Source of the DNA: Rothia terrae
GTDB lineage: Bacteria; Actinomycetota; Actinomycetes; Actinomycetales; Micrococcaceae
Direction: 5' to 3'
NCBI RefSeq assembly: GCF_012396615.1
Contig: NZ_JAAXPV010000011.1
Coordinates: 1-64,000, forward strand
DNA: 64,000 bases
Positions 20,479-28,682 of this stretch are shown here, in pieces. Made by a program: the position numbers and the translations under genes. The notes under the pieces were generated by a model. That model ran no database searches. It worked only from the letters and a program-made list of their open reading frames with translations, and was not told where the DNA came from. The first letter of the stretch is position 1, and every line of letters begins with the position of its first letter.

Positions 20479-21162
20479 TTGCCACACTTCGTGATCATGG
20501 GCGCCGGACGCGTGGGCGTCATGCTTGCACACACGCTAGAAGATTCCGGACACACCGTCGCTATCATTGACCGCGACGAACGCGCTTTTCGACGTCTGCG
20601 AAGCGATTTCAGCGGCAAGAAGGTAACAGGCATCGGGTTTGACCGTGAAACCCTCAAAAGAGCCGGCATCGAAGACGCCTACGCTTTTGCAGCGGTTTCT
20701 TCTGGAGACAACTCAAACATTCTGTCCTCACGTGTAGCCCGCGAAACCTTCCGGGTGCCCCACGTTGTTGCCCGTATCTACGACCCCAACCGCGCGGAGT
20801 TCTTTCAACGACTCGGCATTCCCACCGTGGCAGCAGTGCGTTGGAGTACCGACCAAGTACTGCGACGCATCCTCCCCGAACAGGCAATGACAGGCGACTT
20901 CCGCGAAGCATCCGGACGCCTCATGCTAGCGGAGCTACAGTTACACGAAGACTGGACTGGCCACGCGCTGACCGATATCGAAGAAGCTGCGGGCGTCCGC
21001 ATCGCCTATATCACCAGATTCGGCGAAGGTATTTTGCCCACCTCAGATACCAGCTACCAGCAGGGCGATATCATCCACGCAATGCTCCGCACCGACGATG
21101 TCAATGAAGTCTCTCGCATCCTAGCAACCGCGCCGGATGACGAAGAAGAAAACGTACGATAG
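20479..21162 (+). CDS. ceoB: TrkA-family potassium uptake regulator (CeoB-like)
   Basis: This 227-residue cytoplasmic RCK/KTN protein has an N-terminal Rossmann fold with FVIMGAGRVGVMLAHTLEDSG near residue 4 and an acidic residue ending the second strand (AIIDRDE). The C-terminal TrkA-C domain covers about residues 135-220. Such proteins bind NAD(H) or ATP and gate potassium transporters. A frame is open from a TTG at 20461, but AAGGGGA lies correctly before the TTG at 20479, giving the usual short N-terminus. ceoC follows 11 bp downstream. No TrkH-like channel is in the window; the divergent KimA-like permease is the obvious candidate partner. Confidence 0.88.
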   Translation: MPHFVIMGAGRVGVMLAHTLEDSGHTVAIIDRDERAFRRLRSDFSGKKVTGIGFDRETLKRAGIEDAYAFAAVSSGDNSNILSSRVARETFRVPHVVARIYDPNRAEFFQRLGIPTVAAVRWSTDQVLRRILPEQAMTGDFREASGRLMLAELQLHEDWTGHALTDIEEAAGVRIAYITRFGEGILPTSDTSYQQGDIIHAMLRTDDVNEVSRILATAPDDEEENVR

Positions 21163-21173
21163 GAGCTTTATCC

Positions 21174-21830
21174 ATGCAGGTTATTATTATCGGCTCTGGC
21201 TCCGTTGGCTCTTCTATCGCCCGCGAATTACTGTCGCACGGACACCAGGTCACTATTATCGATGAAAAGCCCGAGGTCATTGGGCGCTCCCCCGATATTA
21301 AAAATGCTCACTGGCTGATTGGCGATGCGTGCGAGCTTTCAGTGCTCAAACAGTCACACCCAGAAACCTGTGACGTTATTGTTGCTGCGACCGGTGATGA
21401 CAAATCAAACCTTGTGGTTTCTCTGATGGCGCGCAGCGAGTTCGGTGTTCCTCGCACCGTAGCGCGCGTCAATAACCCCAAGAATGAGTGGTTATTTGAT
21501 GACTCGTGGGGTGTTGATGTTGCGGTATCTACCCCGCGACTTATGACAGCCCTAGTCGAAGAAGCTGTTGAAGTGGGCGATGTGGTTCGCCTTCTCACCC
21601 TGCAGACCGGCGGTGCCATGCTGGTGGAGTACACCGTTCCCATGGATCACCCGATTATTGGACACACCGTTGATAACGTTCAGTGGCCGGCAGAAACCAC
21701 ACTCACCGCGATTTTGCGTGATGGTACTCCCATCACTCCCACTGGCGATGACGTGATTGAAGGAGAGGACGAGCTCTTCTTCATCACAACCCCGGAGGGC
21801 GAAGAAGATATCAGGTTGCTCTTTAGCTAA
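21174..21830 (+). CDS. ceoC: TrkA-family potassium uptake regulator (CeoC-like)
   Basis: The 218-residue paralogue of ceoB opens directly with the Rossmann strand-loop IIIGSGSVGSSIARELLSHG and the acidic end VTIIDEKPE. A TrkA-C domain follows from about residue 130 (LQTGGAMLVEYTVPMDHPI). The ATG is preceded by AGGAGCTTTATCC. Paired ceoB-ceoC genes are the normal actinobacterial arrangement and probably form a hetero-oligomer that senses nucleotide state. The gene ends at a strong hairpin shared with the convergent DUF3159 gene. Confidence 0.9.
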   Translation: MQVIIIGSGSVGSSIARELLSHGHQVTIIDEKPEVIGRSPDIKNAHWLIGDACELSVLKQSHPETCDVIVAATGDDKSNLVVSLMARSEFGVPRTVARVNNPKNEWLFDDSWGVDVAVSTPRLMTALVEEAVEVGDVVRLLTLQTGGAMLVEYTVPMDHPIIGHTVDNVQWPAETTLTAILRDGTPITPTGDDVIEGEDELFFITTPEGEEDIRLLFS

Positions 21831-21841
21831 TGAATAACGAC

Positions 21842-21878
21842 AAGACCCCGTGAGGACTTCAAACCTTCACGGGGTCTT
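21842..21878. terminator. Bidirectional terminator between ceoC and the DUF3159 gene
   Basis: Arms aagaccccgtga (21842-21853) and tcacggggtctt (21867-21878) pair perfectly, with further partial pairing (gg/cc) inside. The stem lies between convergent genes. Confidence 0.8.
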
Positions 21879-21896
21879 GTTGTGGGCGGCTGCTTT

Positions 21897-22544
21897 TTAC
21901 CGCTTACTCTTGGGGGAAGTCATAACCCACGTCAGCCATAGCACCGCAGCGTAAAGTGGCGTGCCCATCACCAAACGCGCAGCACCGAGAGCACCCACAT
22001 GATCTGCCCAGTACAGCGGAACCTGTACCAGCAAACGGGCAACAAACATTGCGATGAGAACGAGAGTTGCTAGGGTATACGCTTTAACGCGCGCTGGGTT
22101 AGAACGCCAGGTGTCCTGCTCACCACGGATAAAGCTGTAAACATACCCAACGACGGGTAGTTTGAAAAGCAAAAGCAGAATCAGGCCAACAGCGTAGGCG
22201 AGGTTAATCCACAGTCCGGTGACGTAAAAGTCGGCCGCCTCGCCGCTGCGCAAAGCAACAAAAGCACAAATTGCCACACCCAGCAGACCGGAAACCGACT
22301 GCATGAGCGAGCCTTTCTGCATCAATCTCACCACAGAAAAGACCAATGCAACAGCACCCGCGATAAGCACCGACAGCATCAAATCTTTGGAGATCAAAAA
22401 TGCCGATAGAAACAGCAGTCCCGGTGCAATAGCCTCAACGATGCCGCGCACGCCTCCTACCGCGTACAGAACATCCACGTCGCCGCTTTGTGTACGACGA
22501 ATGTTGGAGGGGGCCTTGAAACTGGGCTTCTCGGTTTCACTCAT
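21897..22544 (-). CDS. DUF3159 family membrane protein
   Basis: The 215-residue protein has five or six hydrophobic segments (IVEAIAPGLLFLSAFLI near 35, VLIAGAVALVFSVVRL near 58, LLGVAICAFVALRS, LAYAVGLILLLLFKLPVVGY, then two more). The segment VYSFIRGEQDTWRSNPAR near 134 matches the DUF3159 family as remembered. The function is unknown. It is the last gene of the unit DUF3710 - OB-fold - DUF3159, 21 bp after the OB-fold gene. This order is conserved next to ceoBC in actinobacteria. Confidence 0.85.
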   Translation of the reverse strand: MSETEKPSFKAPSNIRRTQSGDVDVLYAVGGVRGIVEAIAPGLLFLSAFLISKDLMLSVLIAGAVALVFSVVRLMQKGSLMQSVSGLLGVAICAFVALRSGEAADFYVTGLWINLAYAVGLILLLLFKLPVVGYVYSFIRGEQDTWRSNPARVKAYTLATLVLIAMFVARLLVQVPLYWADHVGALGAARLVMGTPLYAAVLWLTWVMTSPKSKR

Positions 22545-22565
22545 CTAGCGAATTCACTTTCTCGT

Positions 22566-23045
22566 TTATCGACGCGAGGGAATAATCTCATACCGCGGGT
22601 TGTACATAGTGGCGGGACGCATACGGGTGGAGAGCAGGCCATTACACCTAATCTCTGTGCCAGCAGCAATACCGGGAACACTGCGTTGACCATGCCAAAT
22701 CAGCAATAACCTGCTTCCCTGCTTTAAGGGAGAGTACTCAGGAAGTTTGAGGGCGGACTTGGAAGACTCAGGATGCGGCGCACGCTCGTGAGCTACAGCA
22801 GTTTGGTCTTCATCGGCATCCGGTTCTTCCGAGAAATCACCGCTGGTCTCAATCGCGGGAAGCCCCGTCATGAGGGTACGAGTTTTAGACAGCGAGACAG
22901 GACGCGACTTTGTCACGATAAGCTCGGCTTCATACCTCAGCGGTTCTCCCGGCGCTGAAAATCGTACCTGGCTAACGCGTCCGGCAACGCGAGCGCGAAA
23001 ACGTTCAGGGTATTTATCCAGCGCCTGAGGCTGTGTATGAACCAT
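22566..23045 (-). CDS. OB-fold nucleic-acid-binding-like protein
   Basis: This 159-residue protein sits in the conserved position between DUF3710 and DUF3159. An N-terminal strand-rich region (RFRARVAGRVSQVRFS near 17) and a C-terminal one (SRLLLIWHGQRSVPGIAAG near 116) flank a low-complexity acidic linker (about residues 72-95). The last part, GTEIRCNGLLSTR ... YNPRYEII, is typical of this group. It is called OB-fold by synteny and pattern; binding to nucleic acid is not shown. Only 3 bp separate it from the upstream DUF3710 gene, suggesting translational coupling. Confidence 0.8.
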   Translation of the reverse strand: MVHTQPQALDKYPERFRARVAGRVSQVRFSAPGEPLRYEAELIVTKSRPVSLSKTRTLMTGLPAIETSGDFSEEPDADEDQTAVAHERAPHPESSKSALKLPEYSPLKQGSRLLLIWHGQRSVPGIAAGTEIRCNGLLSTRMRPATMYNPRYEIIPSRR

Positions 23046-23048
23046 TAT

Positions 23049-23813
23049 TTAGCGTACTTCAGCAATCTCGGGGCCGCGCTCGGGCATCTCTAAATCAGCG
23101 TTCTGAGGCGTTGCAGCTTCTGGTTGCGCTTGGGCAGGCATGGACAGTGGCAACAAATCTCGCGGGGGCATGGGATCTTCACCGCGGTGTACCACCATGG
23201 TCTTGAAAATCTTTTCCATCTCGGCGCGCGCTGATGTATCGGTGTGGGCGGTACCGGTGAAAACACCGCGTAGGAACCATCGGGGGCCATCAACGCCGAC
23301 AAAGGTTGCCACACGTGCGCCCTTACGGCCATCCGGAGTGGTTACTGGAATCTGAGACTTCAGTTCTTTGCCCAAGGAACCGTCAACTTCTTCGATGTTG
23401 CCGCCCTGCGCACGAACAGATTCTGCAATTTCCGAACGAATCTCATCCCAAATGCCGCGGCTCTTGGGAGCTGCAAAAGCCTGCACCTGCAAAACAGCTT
23501 TATCCTTTTGCAAAGTTACTGCAATAACATTTTGGGTTTTATCTTCAACTTCCAATCGCAAAGCGACTTCAGGATGCGGCTTAATGAGCAAAGATCCAAG
23601 GTCAAGGTAACTATCGGTGCCCGACTTTTCATCGGTATCGTACGGGCCATTGGCACGGTCAAATTCGGTGCGCTCTTCAGCTACAGCTGTAGGGGCGGCA
23701 GTATCATCAGCGCGCATATCGGGATCATCGTTGATCTGCGCCTGTGCTTGCTCTACTGCAGTTTCTTGAACCTCAGCGTCCTCGTTTTTCTTCTTGCGTC
23801 CAAACCCAAACAT
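23049..23813 (-). CDS. DUF3710 family protein
   Basis: The 254-residue soluble protein begins MFGFGRKKKNEDAE, followed by an acidic, glutamine-rich stretch. It then has a conserved core (YLDLGSLLIKPHPEVALRL near 70, GIWDEIRSEIAESVRAQGG near 118, VGVDGPRWFLRGVFTG near 172). These blocks match DUF3710, found beside dut across actinobacteria, with no known activity. A proline/alanine-rich tail follows residue 215. It lies 45 bp downstream of dut on the same strand and starts the DUF3710 - OB-fold - DUF3159 run. Confidence 0.87.
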   Translation of the reverse strand: MFGFGRKKKNEDAEVQETAVEQAQAQINDDPDMRADDTAAPTAVAEERTEFDRANGPYDTDEKSGTDSYLDLGSLLIKPHPEVALRLEVEDKTQNVIAVTLQKDKAVLQVQAFAAPKSRGIWDEIRSEIAESVRAQGGNIEEVDGSLGKELKSQIPVTTPDGRKGARVATFVGVDGPRWFLRGVFTGTAHTDTSARAEMEKIFKTMVVHRGEDPMPPRDLLPLSMPAQAQPEAATPQNADLEMPERGPEIAEVR

Positions 23814-23858
23814 ACAACTCCTAAAGGGTCGGTCAGAGACTTTATCTTTATTCTGGCT

Positions 23859-24314
23859 CTAAGCTACACCGGTTGAGCCAAAACCGGTGGCTCCTCGCGG
23901 TGTTTCATCAAGTTCATCTACCGGCTCAAAAAGCACATATTCATATTTTTGAACCACGAGCTGAGCGATGCGGTCGCCTCGTTTAACCTCGAAAGGTTCG
24001 GTGAGGTCAGTATTCAAGAGAGTCACCATCAACTCGCCGCGGTAACCACTATCAACTGTTCCGGGTGCATTGACGATGGTAATGCCGTGCTTTGCAGCAA
24101 GCCCCGAACGCGGGTGCACCAACCCCACGTATCCCTCAGGCAGAGCAATAGCGACACCGGTGGGAATCAAGGCTCGTTCGCCGGGCTTGAGGGTAATATC
24201 CACGCGGGATCGTAAGTCAGCGCCCGCATCCCCGTGCTGTGCGTAGGCAGGTGCTGCCAACTCGGGGTCTAACATTTTGATGTGTACTGTCAGCTGTTTA
24301 TTCACACCAGCCAC
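23859..24314 (-). CDS. dut: Deoxyuridine 5'-triphosphate nucleotidohydrolase (dUTPase)
   Basis: The 151-residue trimeric dUTPase converts dUTP to dUMP and pyrophosphate, keeping uracil out of DNA. All five motifs can be read: AGADLRS near 26, PRSGLA near 70, the Tyr-containing VDSGYRGEL near 88, RIAQLV near 115 and RGATGFGSTG at the C-terminus. The longest start is GTG at 24312-24314. An in-frame GTG at 24303-24305 is an alternative. Neither has a clear ribosome binding site. Confidence 0.96.
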   Translation of the reverse strand: MAGVNKQLTVHIKMLDPELAAPAYAQHGDAGADLRSRVDITLKPGERALIPTGVAIALPEGYVGLVHPRSGLAAKHGITIVNAPGTVDSGYRGELMVTLLNTDLTEPFEVKRGDRIAQLVVQKYEYVLFEPVDELDETPRGATGFGSTGVA

Positions 24315-24507
24315 TGTACTAAACGTTCATGAAGAAACACCATGTGTTAGTAGTGAACCTGAGGAATGAGGCACCAACCACAGCCATACTCGCATCTTTT
24401 TATCAGTCTCAGCGGTGCTATGTTCAACAGGTTAGAATTGAACTACACGCTCAAGATGCCGACTGAAGGCACATTCTGTAAGTTTCAAGTAATGATTGGT
24501 GTAGTAC

Positions 24508-25062
24508 ATGAGCACTTCGACGTCATCGGTTCTTTACCAAGAACGCCTCACGCCCAGCACAGGGCTATGGGTAGGTGTTCTCGGAGCTGGAGTCGCGAGC
24601 TTTTTAGTAGGTGCACCCATCAACATTATGGCCGGCGTCATCGCTGGTGTGATTGTAGCTGTACTGCTCGGGTTTATTCTCTATAGTTCCTCCCCCACCA
24701 TCACCATTACCGATGATATTTTGCGGGTAGGACGCGCCGCTATTGAACGCGAGCACGTGGGTGTTGCCGAGGGCTTCCGCGGTGAAGCTTCTCGAGTTAT
24801 CTCAGGCCCTGAACTCGATGGCCGCGCATTTATGTGTTTCCGCGGATGGATTGAGCCCAAAGTGAGGATCCAAATTACCGATAAGGCCGACCCCACGCCC
24901 TACTGGATTGCATCAACCCGCCATCCCGAACGCATCGTTGAAATTCTCAATGAGAACATCGGCAACAGCGAGCTAGAGCGGTATCAGCAAGAGATGCAAC
25001 GCGAGCACGAACAGCGCATGCTACTCACCCACGAAGCTCGCTCGCAGGCTCAAGAATCATAA
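24508..25062 (+). CDS. DUF3093 family membrane protein
   Basis: The 184-residue protein has an N-terminal pair of membrane segments (LWVGVLGAGVASFLVGAPI near 19 and GVIAGVIVAVLLGFILY near 43). A cytosolic PH-like strand-rich domain follows (ITITDDILRVGRAAIEREHV, then AFMCFRGWIEPKVRIQI and PYWIASTRHPERI), matching DUF3093 from the dut neighbourhood. The C-terminus is an extra charged helix (YQQEMQREHEQRML). The function is unknown. It is divergent from dut and convergent with the DUF4193 gene. Confidence 0.85.
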   Translation: MSTSTSSVLYQERLTPSTGLWVGVLGAGVASFLVGAPINIMAGVIAGVIVAVLLGFILYSSSPTITITDDILRVGRAAIEREHVGVAEGFRGEASRVISGPELDGRAFMCFRGWIEPKVRIQITDKADPTPYWIASTRHPERIVEILNENIGNSELERYQQEMQREHEQRMLLTHEARSQAQES

Positions 25063-25076
25063 TTATTAAAAAATAA

Positions 25077-25105
25077 ATGCCGGTAGCTAACTACCGGCAT
25101 TTTTT
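25077..25105. terminator. Bidirectional terminator between DUF3093 and DUF4193 genes
   Basis: Arms atgccggtag (25077-25086) and ctaccggcat (25091-25100) pair perfectly around the loop ctaa. A-runs lie before and a T-run (ttttt) after, a textbook intrinsic terminator for both strands. Confidence 0.92.
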
Positions 25106-25122
25106 ATATCTCAGGCTATCAA

Positions 25123-25419
25123 TTAGCCCTCACACTCAACGCAGTACTTCAGTGCGCCTTCTTCACGTGCAATCTGTGAACGGTGGCGTACAAGGAAGCA
25201 AGACGCGCAAGTGAACTCATCTTCCTGAGCAGGAAGAACAACGACGTTCAGCTCTTCGTTAGAGAGATCTGCACCCGGAAGCTCAAAGCTTTCTGCCGCT
25301 GCGTTTTCGTCTTCATCAACCGCGCCGGACTGCATTTCTGAGCGGTGCGCATTCAGTTCTTCGATGGACTCTTCACTGTTTTCGTCCTGCTTACGAGGCG
25401 CATCGTAATCTGTTGCCAA
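25123..25419 (-). CDS. DUF4193 family zinc-ribbon-like protein
   Basis: The 98-residue protein opens with the hallmark ATDYDAPRK, has a glutamate-rich middle, and ends in two cysteine pairs (FTCASCFLVRH and LKYCVECEG) that should bind one zinc. This matches DUF4193, a small protein conserved beside dut/DUF3093 in actinobacteria. The start is a TTG at 25417-25419, unusual but required to begin at the conserved MATDYDAP. The role is unknown. Confidence 0.88.
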   Translation of the reverse strand: MATDYDAPRKQDENSEESIEELNAHRSEMQSGAVDEDENAAAESFELPGADLSNEELNVVVLPAQEDEFTCASCFLVRHRSQIAREEGALKYCVECEG

Positions 25420-26008
25420 GGTGTTTCACGCTTTCTTCAGTGTGAGGCCTGAATGTGCCAACCGGCAAATTCCAGGGCGGATCTTTGTAATCTGTGCGAT
25501 GCCCCTTTTCAGCGGTGCAAACCACTGAAAAGTGTTGGGGTAACGCGTAGCATTTTTCACTATTAAATTAGTTTTGTCTAGTTGAGATTCTTGTTGATCT
25601 GATTGTTTCTTCACACAGCGAACATTGCGTGTTGAGACTGAGGTTCTTGGGCTCGTAGACGGATTGTCCGCCCGCCTACTAAGCATGGGTTACTTTTATG
25701 TTTTTTCTCTCCTACAGACTAGGGACTCCCTCACAAACAGTGGCGGGTCGGGGATTCCGGGTGTCGACATGGCTCAGGATGCGGTGGAACTAAGAACAGC
25801 GCAAGAGAGCAATATAAATGCACGCGCCGGTGCCCCTTAGTCAAATCTTTGAACCTTCACTTCAGATTTATTATTTTGAGGGCTTCAACGAAAGATTTAA
25901 CATTAATGTTTGGCTGAACTATGCGCCGTACAAATAAAAGTACCCTTGCCCCCGGTAATCTTTTGTAAAGATATATCTCGCGACCACAAACACTTCAAAG
26001 GAGTCTTC
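25420..26008. other. Intergenic region upstream of sepH with no supported gene
   Basis: About 590 bp separate the divergent DUF4193 and sepH genes. Short open frames are present but have no ribosome binding site, no domain and no codon character, so none is called. It must hold the promoters of both neighbours. Confidence 0.6.
25946..25974 (+). promoter_or_regulatory. Possible sigma-A-type promoter of sepH
   Basis: TTGCCC (25946-25951) and AGATAT (25969-25974) are separated by 17 bp, about 35 bp before the sepH start. The match to consensus is partial and rests only on position and spacing. Confidence 0.3.
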
Positions 26009-27535
26009 ATGCTCAACCTGCGCCTGGTGGGAATCCACGATGACGGAGAAAGTCTTGTTCTTGAAGCACAAGACGGCACTTCATATCGCCTACCCATCGA
26101 CCAAAACCTGCGCACCAGCATCACCAAGGCTCGTCGCGCTCAGCCCGCACGCGCACTGGGTTCCAACGGAGTTTTTGGTCCGCGCGATATTCAGATTCGT
26201 TTTCGACAGGGTGCTTCGGTCGAAGAAATCGTTGCAGAATCAGGTTGGGAAGCCAACCGCGTCCGCCGCTATGAGTGGCCCATTCTTGCGGAGCGCTCCA
26301 ACATCATCCAGTCTGCTCAGAACGTGGTAATTTCGGCAGCCACTGCCGGACGTCGATCAGCCGATCACACCGCTCGTCCCTTGCGCGAACACATTGCCCA
26401 CGTAGCTGAAAACTATGGTTTCTCCCCGGACGACGCGCAGTGGACCACCTGGCAGCAGGAATCAGGTCAGTGGACTGTCAGTGTCGATTTTGAGTTTGCC
26501 TCAGAGGTTCGCGACGCTCTACCGCGCAACGCAGAATTCCCTGCCCGTTGGACGTACAACCCCGCCAACCAGAGTATCTACGCCTCCAACGAAGCAGCGT
26601 ACTTCCTCATGGGACGCGACAACACCGGCGATGGCCCTCTGCCCGGCATTGGCGCACATGATGACAAGGACGCTCCGGTTCAGGTCGACGAGCCAAAAAT
26701 TTCAGAGGTGCGAGTACCTCACAACCCCGCCCACAATGAGCTGTTGGACGAGCTAGCTGCCCGACGCGGCACTCCTCACGCTAACACCGTCGCTCGCCCG
26801 AATACCGACGAGTCAGAGACTCAGAAAACCTCCTCCACCTTCTTCTCGTCATCTTCACCTAAGCGCGGCACCCCCAACGAACGTAAATTGGCTGAGCTGC
26901 TCGAACGCGCCCGCCATTCCTCAACACGCACCGCACCTGCTCAAGCAGAGTCCGCACCTCACCACGAGATTCAGCCTGTTCCCGCGGTACTTAACCAGAA
27001 CAAGAACGCTTCAGCAACTGACGATGCCGCCTTGTCCTCAAGCGATGAACAGGGGGAAAACCAGTCAGCACCTGCAGAAGAACAGGCCCTCAGTACTGAA
27101 TCGGTGGATGTAGAACACCTTGACACTTCTCATGACGCGGCCAGTGAAGCTACAGACAAGAGCGAATCAACAGAAGAGTCATCACAGAATCAGCAATCAG
27201 AAACTTCAGCACCCGCTGCGGAAGAAGAAACCTCTGGTCAGAACACTAATACCCACAATTCATTAGACTCTTCTGTTACCGACTCGTTTACTTCACATGA
27301 TTCAGATGATGCCGAAAGCACTGATTCCGGCGCAAACACTGAGGAATCTGAGGCAACAAATTCATTAGGTGACGCATCACAGAACAGTGTCGAAGAAACA
27401 AAAAAGGACGTAGACTTGGTAAATAAGTCTGCCGAAGAAGAGGCAGAGCCGAAGCTCAGCGCGCGTCCAAACCGCTCAAAGCGTACCTCAGTACCGAGCT
27501 GGGACGACATTATTTTCGGCAACCAGCGCCGCTAA
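26009..27535 (+). CDS. sepH: Septation protein SepH (DUF3071)
   Basis: The 508-residue protein has the N-terminal SepH/DUF3071 domain, beginning MLNLRLVGIHDDGESLVLEA. A helix-turn-helix-like DIQIRFRQGASVEEIVAESG lies near residue 60, followed by RVRRYEWPILAER. The second half (from about residue 230) is a disordered Ser/Glu/Thr-rich tail ending in a basic SKRTSVPSWDDIIFG block. In Streptomyces and mycobacteria SepH stimulates FtsZ assembly at division sites. A frame is open from 25910, but AAAGGAG sits five bases before the ATG at 26009, which was chosen. Confidence 0.92.
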   Translation: MLNLRLVGIHDDGESLVLEAQDGTSYRLPIDQNLRTSITKARRAQPARALGSNGVFGPRDIQIRFRQGASVEEIVAESGWEANRVRRYEWPILAERSNIIQSAQNVVISAATAGRRSADHTARPLREHIAHVAENYGFSPDDAQWTTWQQESGQWTVSVDFEFASEVRDALPRNAEFPARWTYNPANQSIYASNEAAYFLMGRDNTGDGPLPGIGAHDDKDAPVQVDEPKISEVRVPHNPAHNELLDELAARRGTPHANTVARPNTDESETQKTSSTFFSSSSPKRGTPNERKLAELLERARHSSTRTAPAQAESAPHHEIQPVPAVLNQNKNASATDDAALSSSDEQGENQSAPAEEQALSTESVDVEHLDTSHDAASEATDKSESTEESSQNQQSETSAPAAEEETSGQNTNTHNSLDSSVTDSFTSHDSDDAESTDSGANTEESEATNSLGDASQNSVEETKKDVDLVNKSAEEEAEPKLSARPNRSKRTSVPSWDDIIFGNQRR

Positions 27536-27583
27536 CATACGGCGCTTACAACAGTTTCATACACAGTCAGGCACACTAACTCT

Positions 27584-28630
27584 ATGAATTCTTCACGCAA
27601 CGCTACATCGGGTGATCACCACTTCGATGAACCTGCTGACCCCACGGTTCCTTTCGAATCACCGGCAGCAGGTCTTGAGGATTCTGAAGCAACTCAGCCC
27701 CTTGCCCCGCTGGCAGATGGCTACGAGTATGTTTCGGAGGACGGCACCGCTGAAGAAGCTGATTTTGCAACCGCCGAGGATGCGTCGTTAGGAATGGCGT
27801 TGCTGGCGCGCGGTGAGACGTATGAAAAACGCTCACTCCGCGAGAAGTTAGCCGATCAGGTAGAGGCTCGAGCCGCTGCCCAAGAAGCCAAGGAGCGAGA
27901 TAAAGAAGAACGGAAGCGACGGGCTGCTATTGCTGCACCCGCAGCACCTGTCGCCGCGTCCTCGGTGGCTGCCTCGCGTCCTGCTCCTGGTTTGCCGCAG
28001 GGACCTTCATCCAGTGAGTATGAGAGCTCTCGCTCCAATAGAAAATATGCTCTGCTGGGAGCTCTCGGTGTTCTTGTAGTAGGTGCCGGTGCGGCTATAG
28101 GCATGATGCTGTCGCAAGATTCCAATGATCGCTCCGTGGCGGCACCTGCTTCGAGCAACTCAGCATCGCCCTCGCAAAAGTCTTCGCCCACGCGAACACC
28201 TCAGCCCGCATCAACCAGTAGCTTTGTGCCTGAGGTGACTGAGACGTATGTACCTCCGGTTGTTGAGGAACCCGTAGCGCCCGTTGAAGAGCAACCGGCT
28301 CCAGTGCAGGGAGCTCCCGTAGAACAAGCTCCTGTTCAACAGACACCTGCCCCGGTACAAACGGTTGCTCCGGCACCGACAACCGCCGCGCCGGTGCCTA
28401 CCACCGAAGCTCCGGCTGAATCCTCAGCTCCCGCTTCTGCAGAACCCAGTGAGGCACCTGCACCCGCCACCACACAGGCGCCAGCGCCCACCACTGCTGA
28501 AGCTCCGGCTCAGACTCAGCCTGCCCAACAAGCCCCCAGCGCTCCTGCAGCAACTCAGCAAGAAGCACCCGCGGCTACCCAGAACGCGCCTGCCGCTGCT
28601 ACTCAGGCAGTTCAAACTCCCGCTCAATAA
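27584..28630 (+). CDS. Single-pass membrane protein with long Pro/Ala/Thr-rich extracellular tail, unknown
   Basis: This 348-residue protein begins with an acidic N-terminal region (residues 1-75). A charged helix follows that could be a coiled coil (ADQVEARAAAQEAKERDKEE near 89-108), then one membrane segment (YALLGALGVLVVGAGAAIGM near 153-172). About 170 residues rich in Pro, Ala, Thr and Gln complete the chain without any catalytic domain. The orientation (charged side inside, tail outside in the wall) is predicted from the positive residues before the membrane segment. It lies 48 bp after sepH on the same strand and may be co-transcribed. No family is recognised. Confidence 0.7.
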   Translation: MNSSRNATSGDHHFDEPADPTVPFESPAAGLEDSEATQPLAPLADGYEYVSEDGTAEEADFATAEDASLGMALLARGETYEKRSLREKLADQVEARAAAQEAKERDKEERKRRAAIAAPAAPVAASSVAASRPAPGLPQGPSSSEYESSRSNRKYALLGALGVLVVGAGAAIGMMLSQDSNDRSVAAPASSNSASPSQKSSPTRTPQPASTSSFVPEVTETYVPPVVEEPVAPVEEQPAPVQGAPVEQAPVQQTPAPVQTVAPAPTTAAPVPTTEAPAESSAPASAEPSEAPAPATTQAPAPTTAEAPAQTQPAQQAPSAPAATQQEAPAATQNAPAAATQAVQTPAQ

Positions 28631-28636
28631 GAGCAT

Positions 28637-28682
28637 AAAAAATAGCCTTGAAAAGCTATCTCGCTTTTCAAGGCTATTTTTT
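28637..28682. terminator. Bidirectional terminator after the Pro/Ala-rich membrane protein gene
   Basis: Twenty-bp perfect arms (28637-28656 and 28663-28682) enclose the loop tatctc. The stem begins with an A-run and ends in a T-run, giving strong termination for both convergent genes. It touches the stop codon of the phosphatase gene. Confidence 0.92.
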
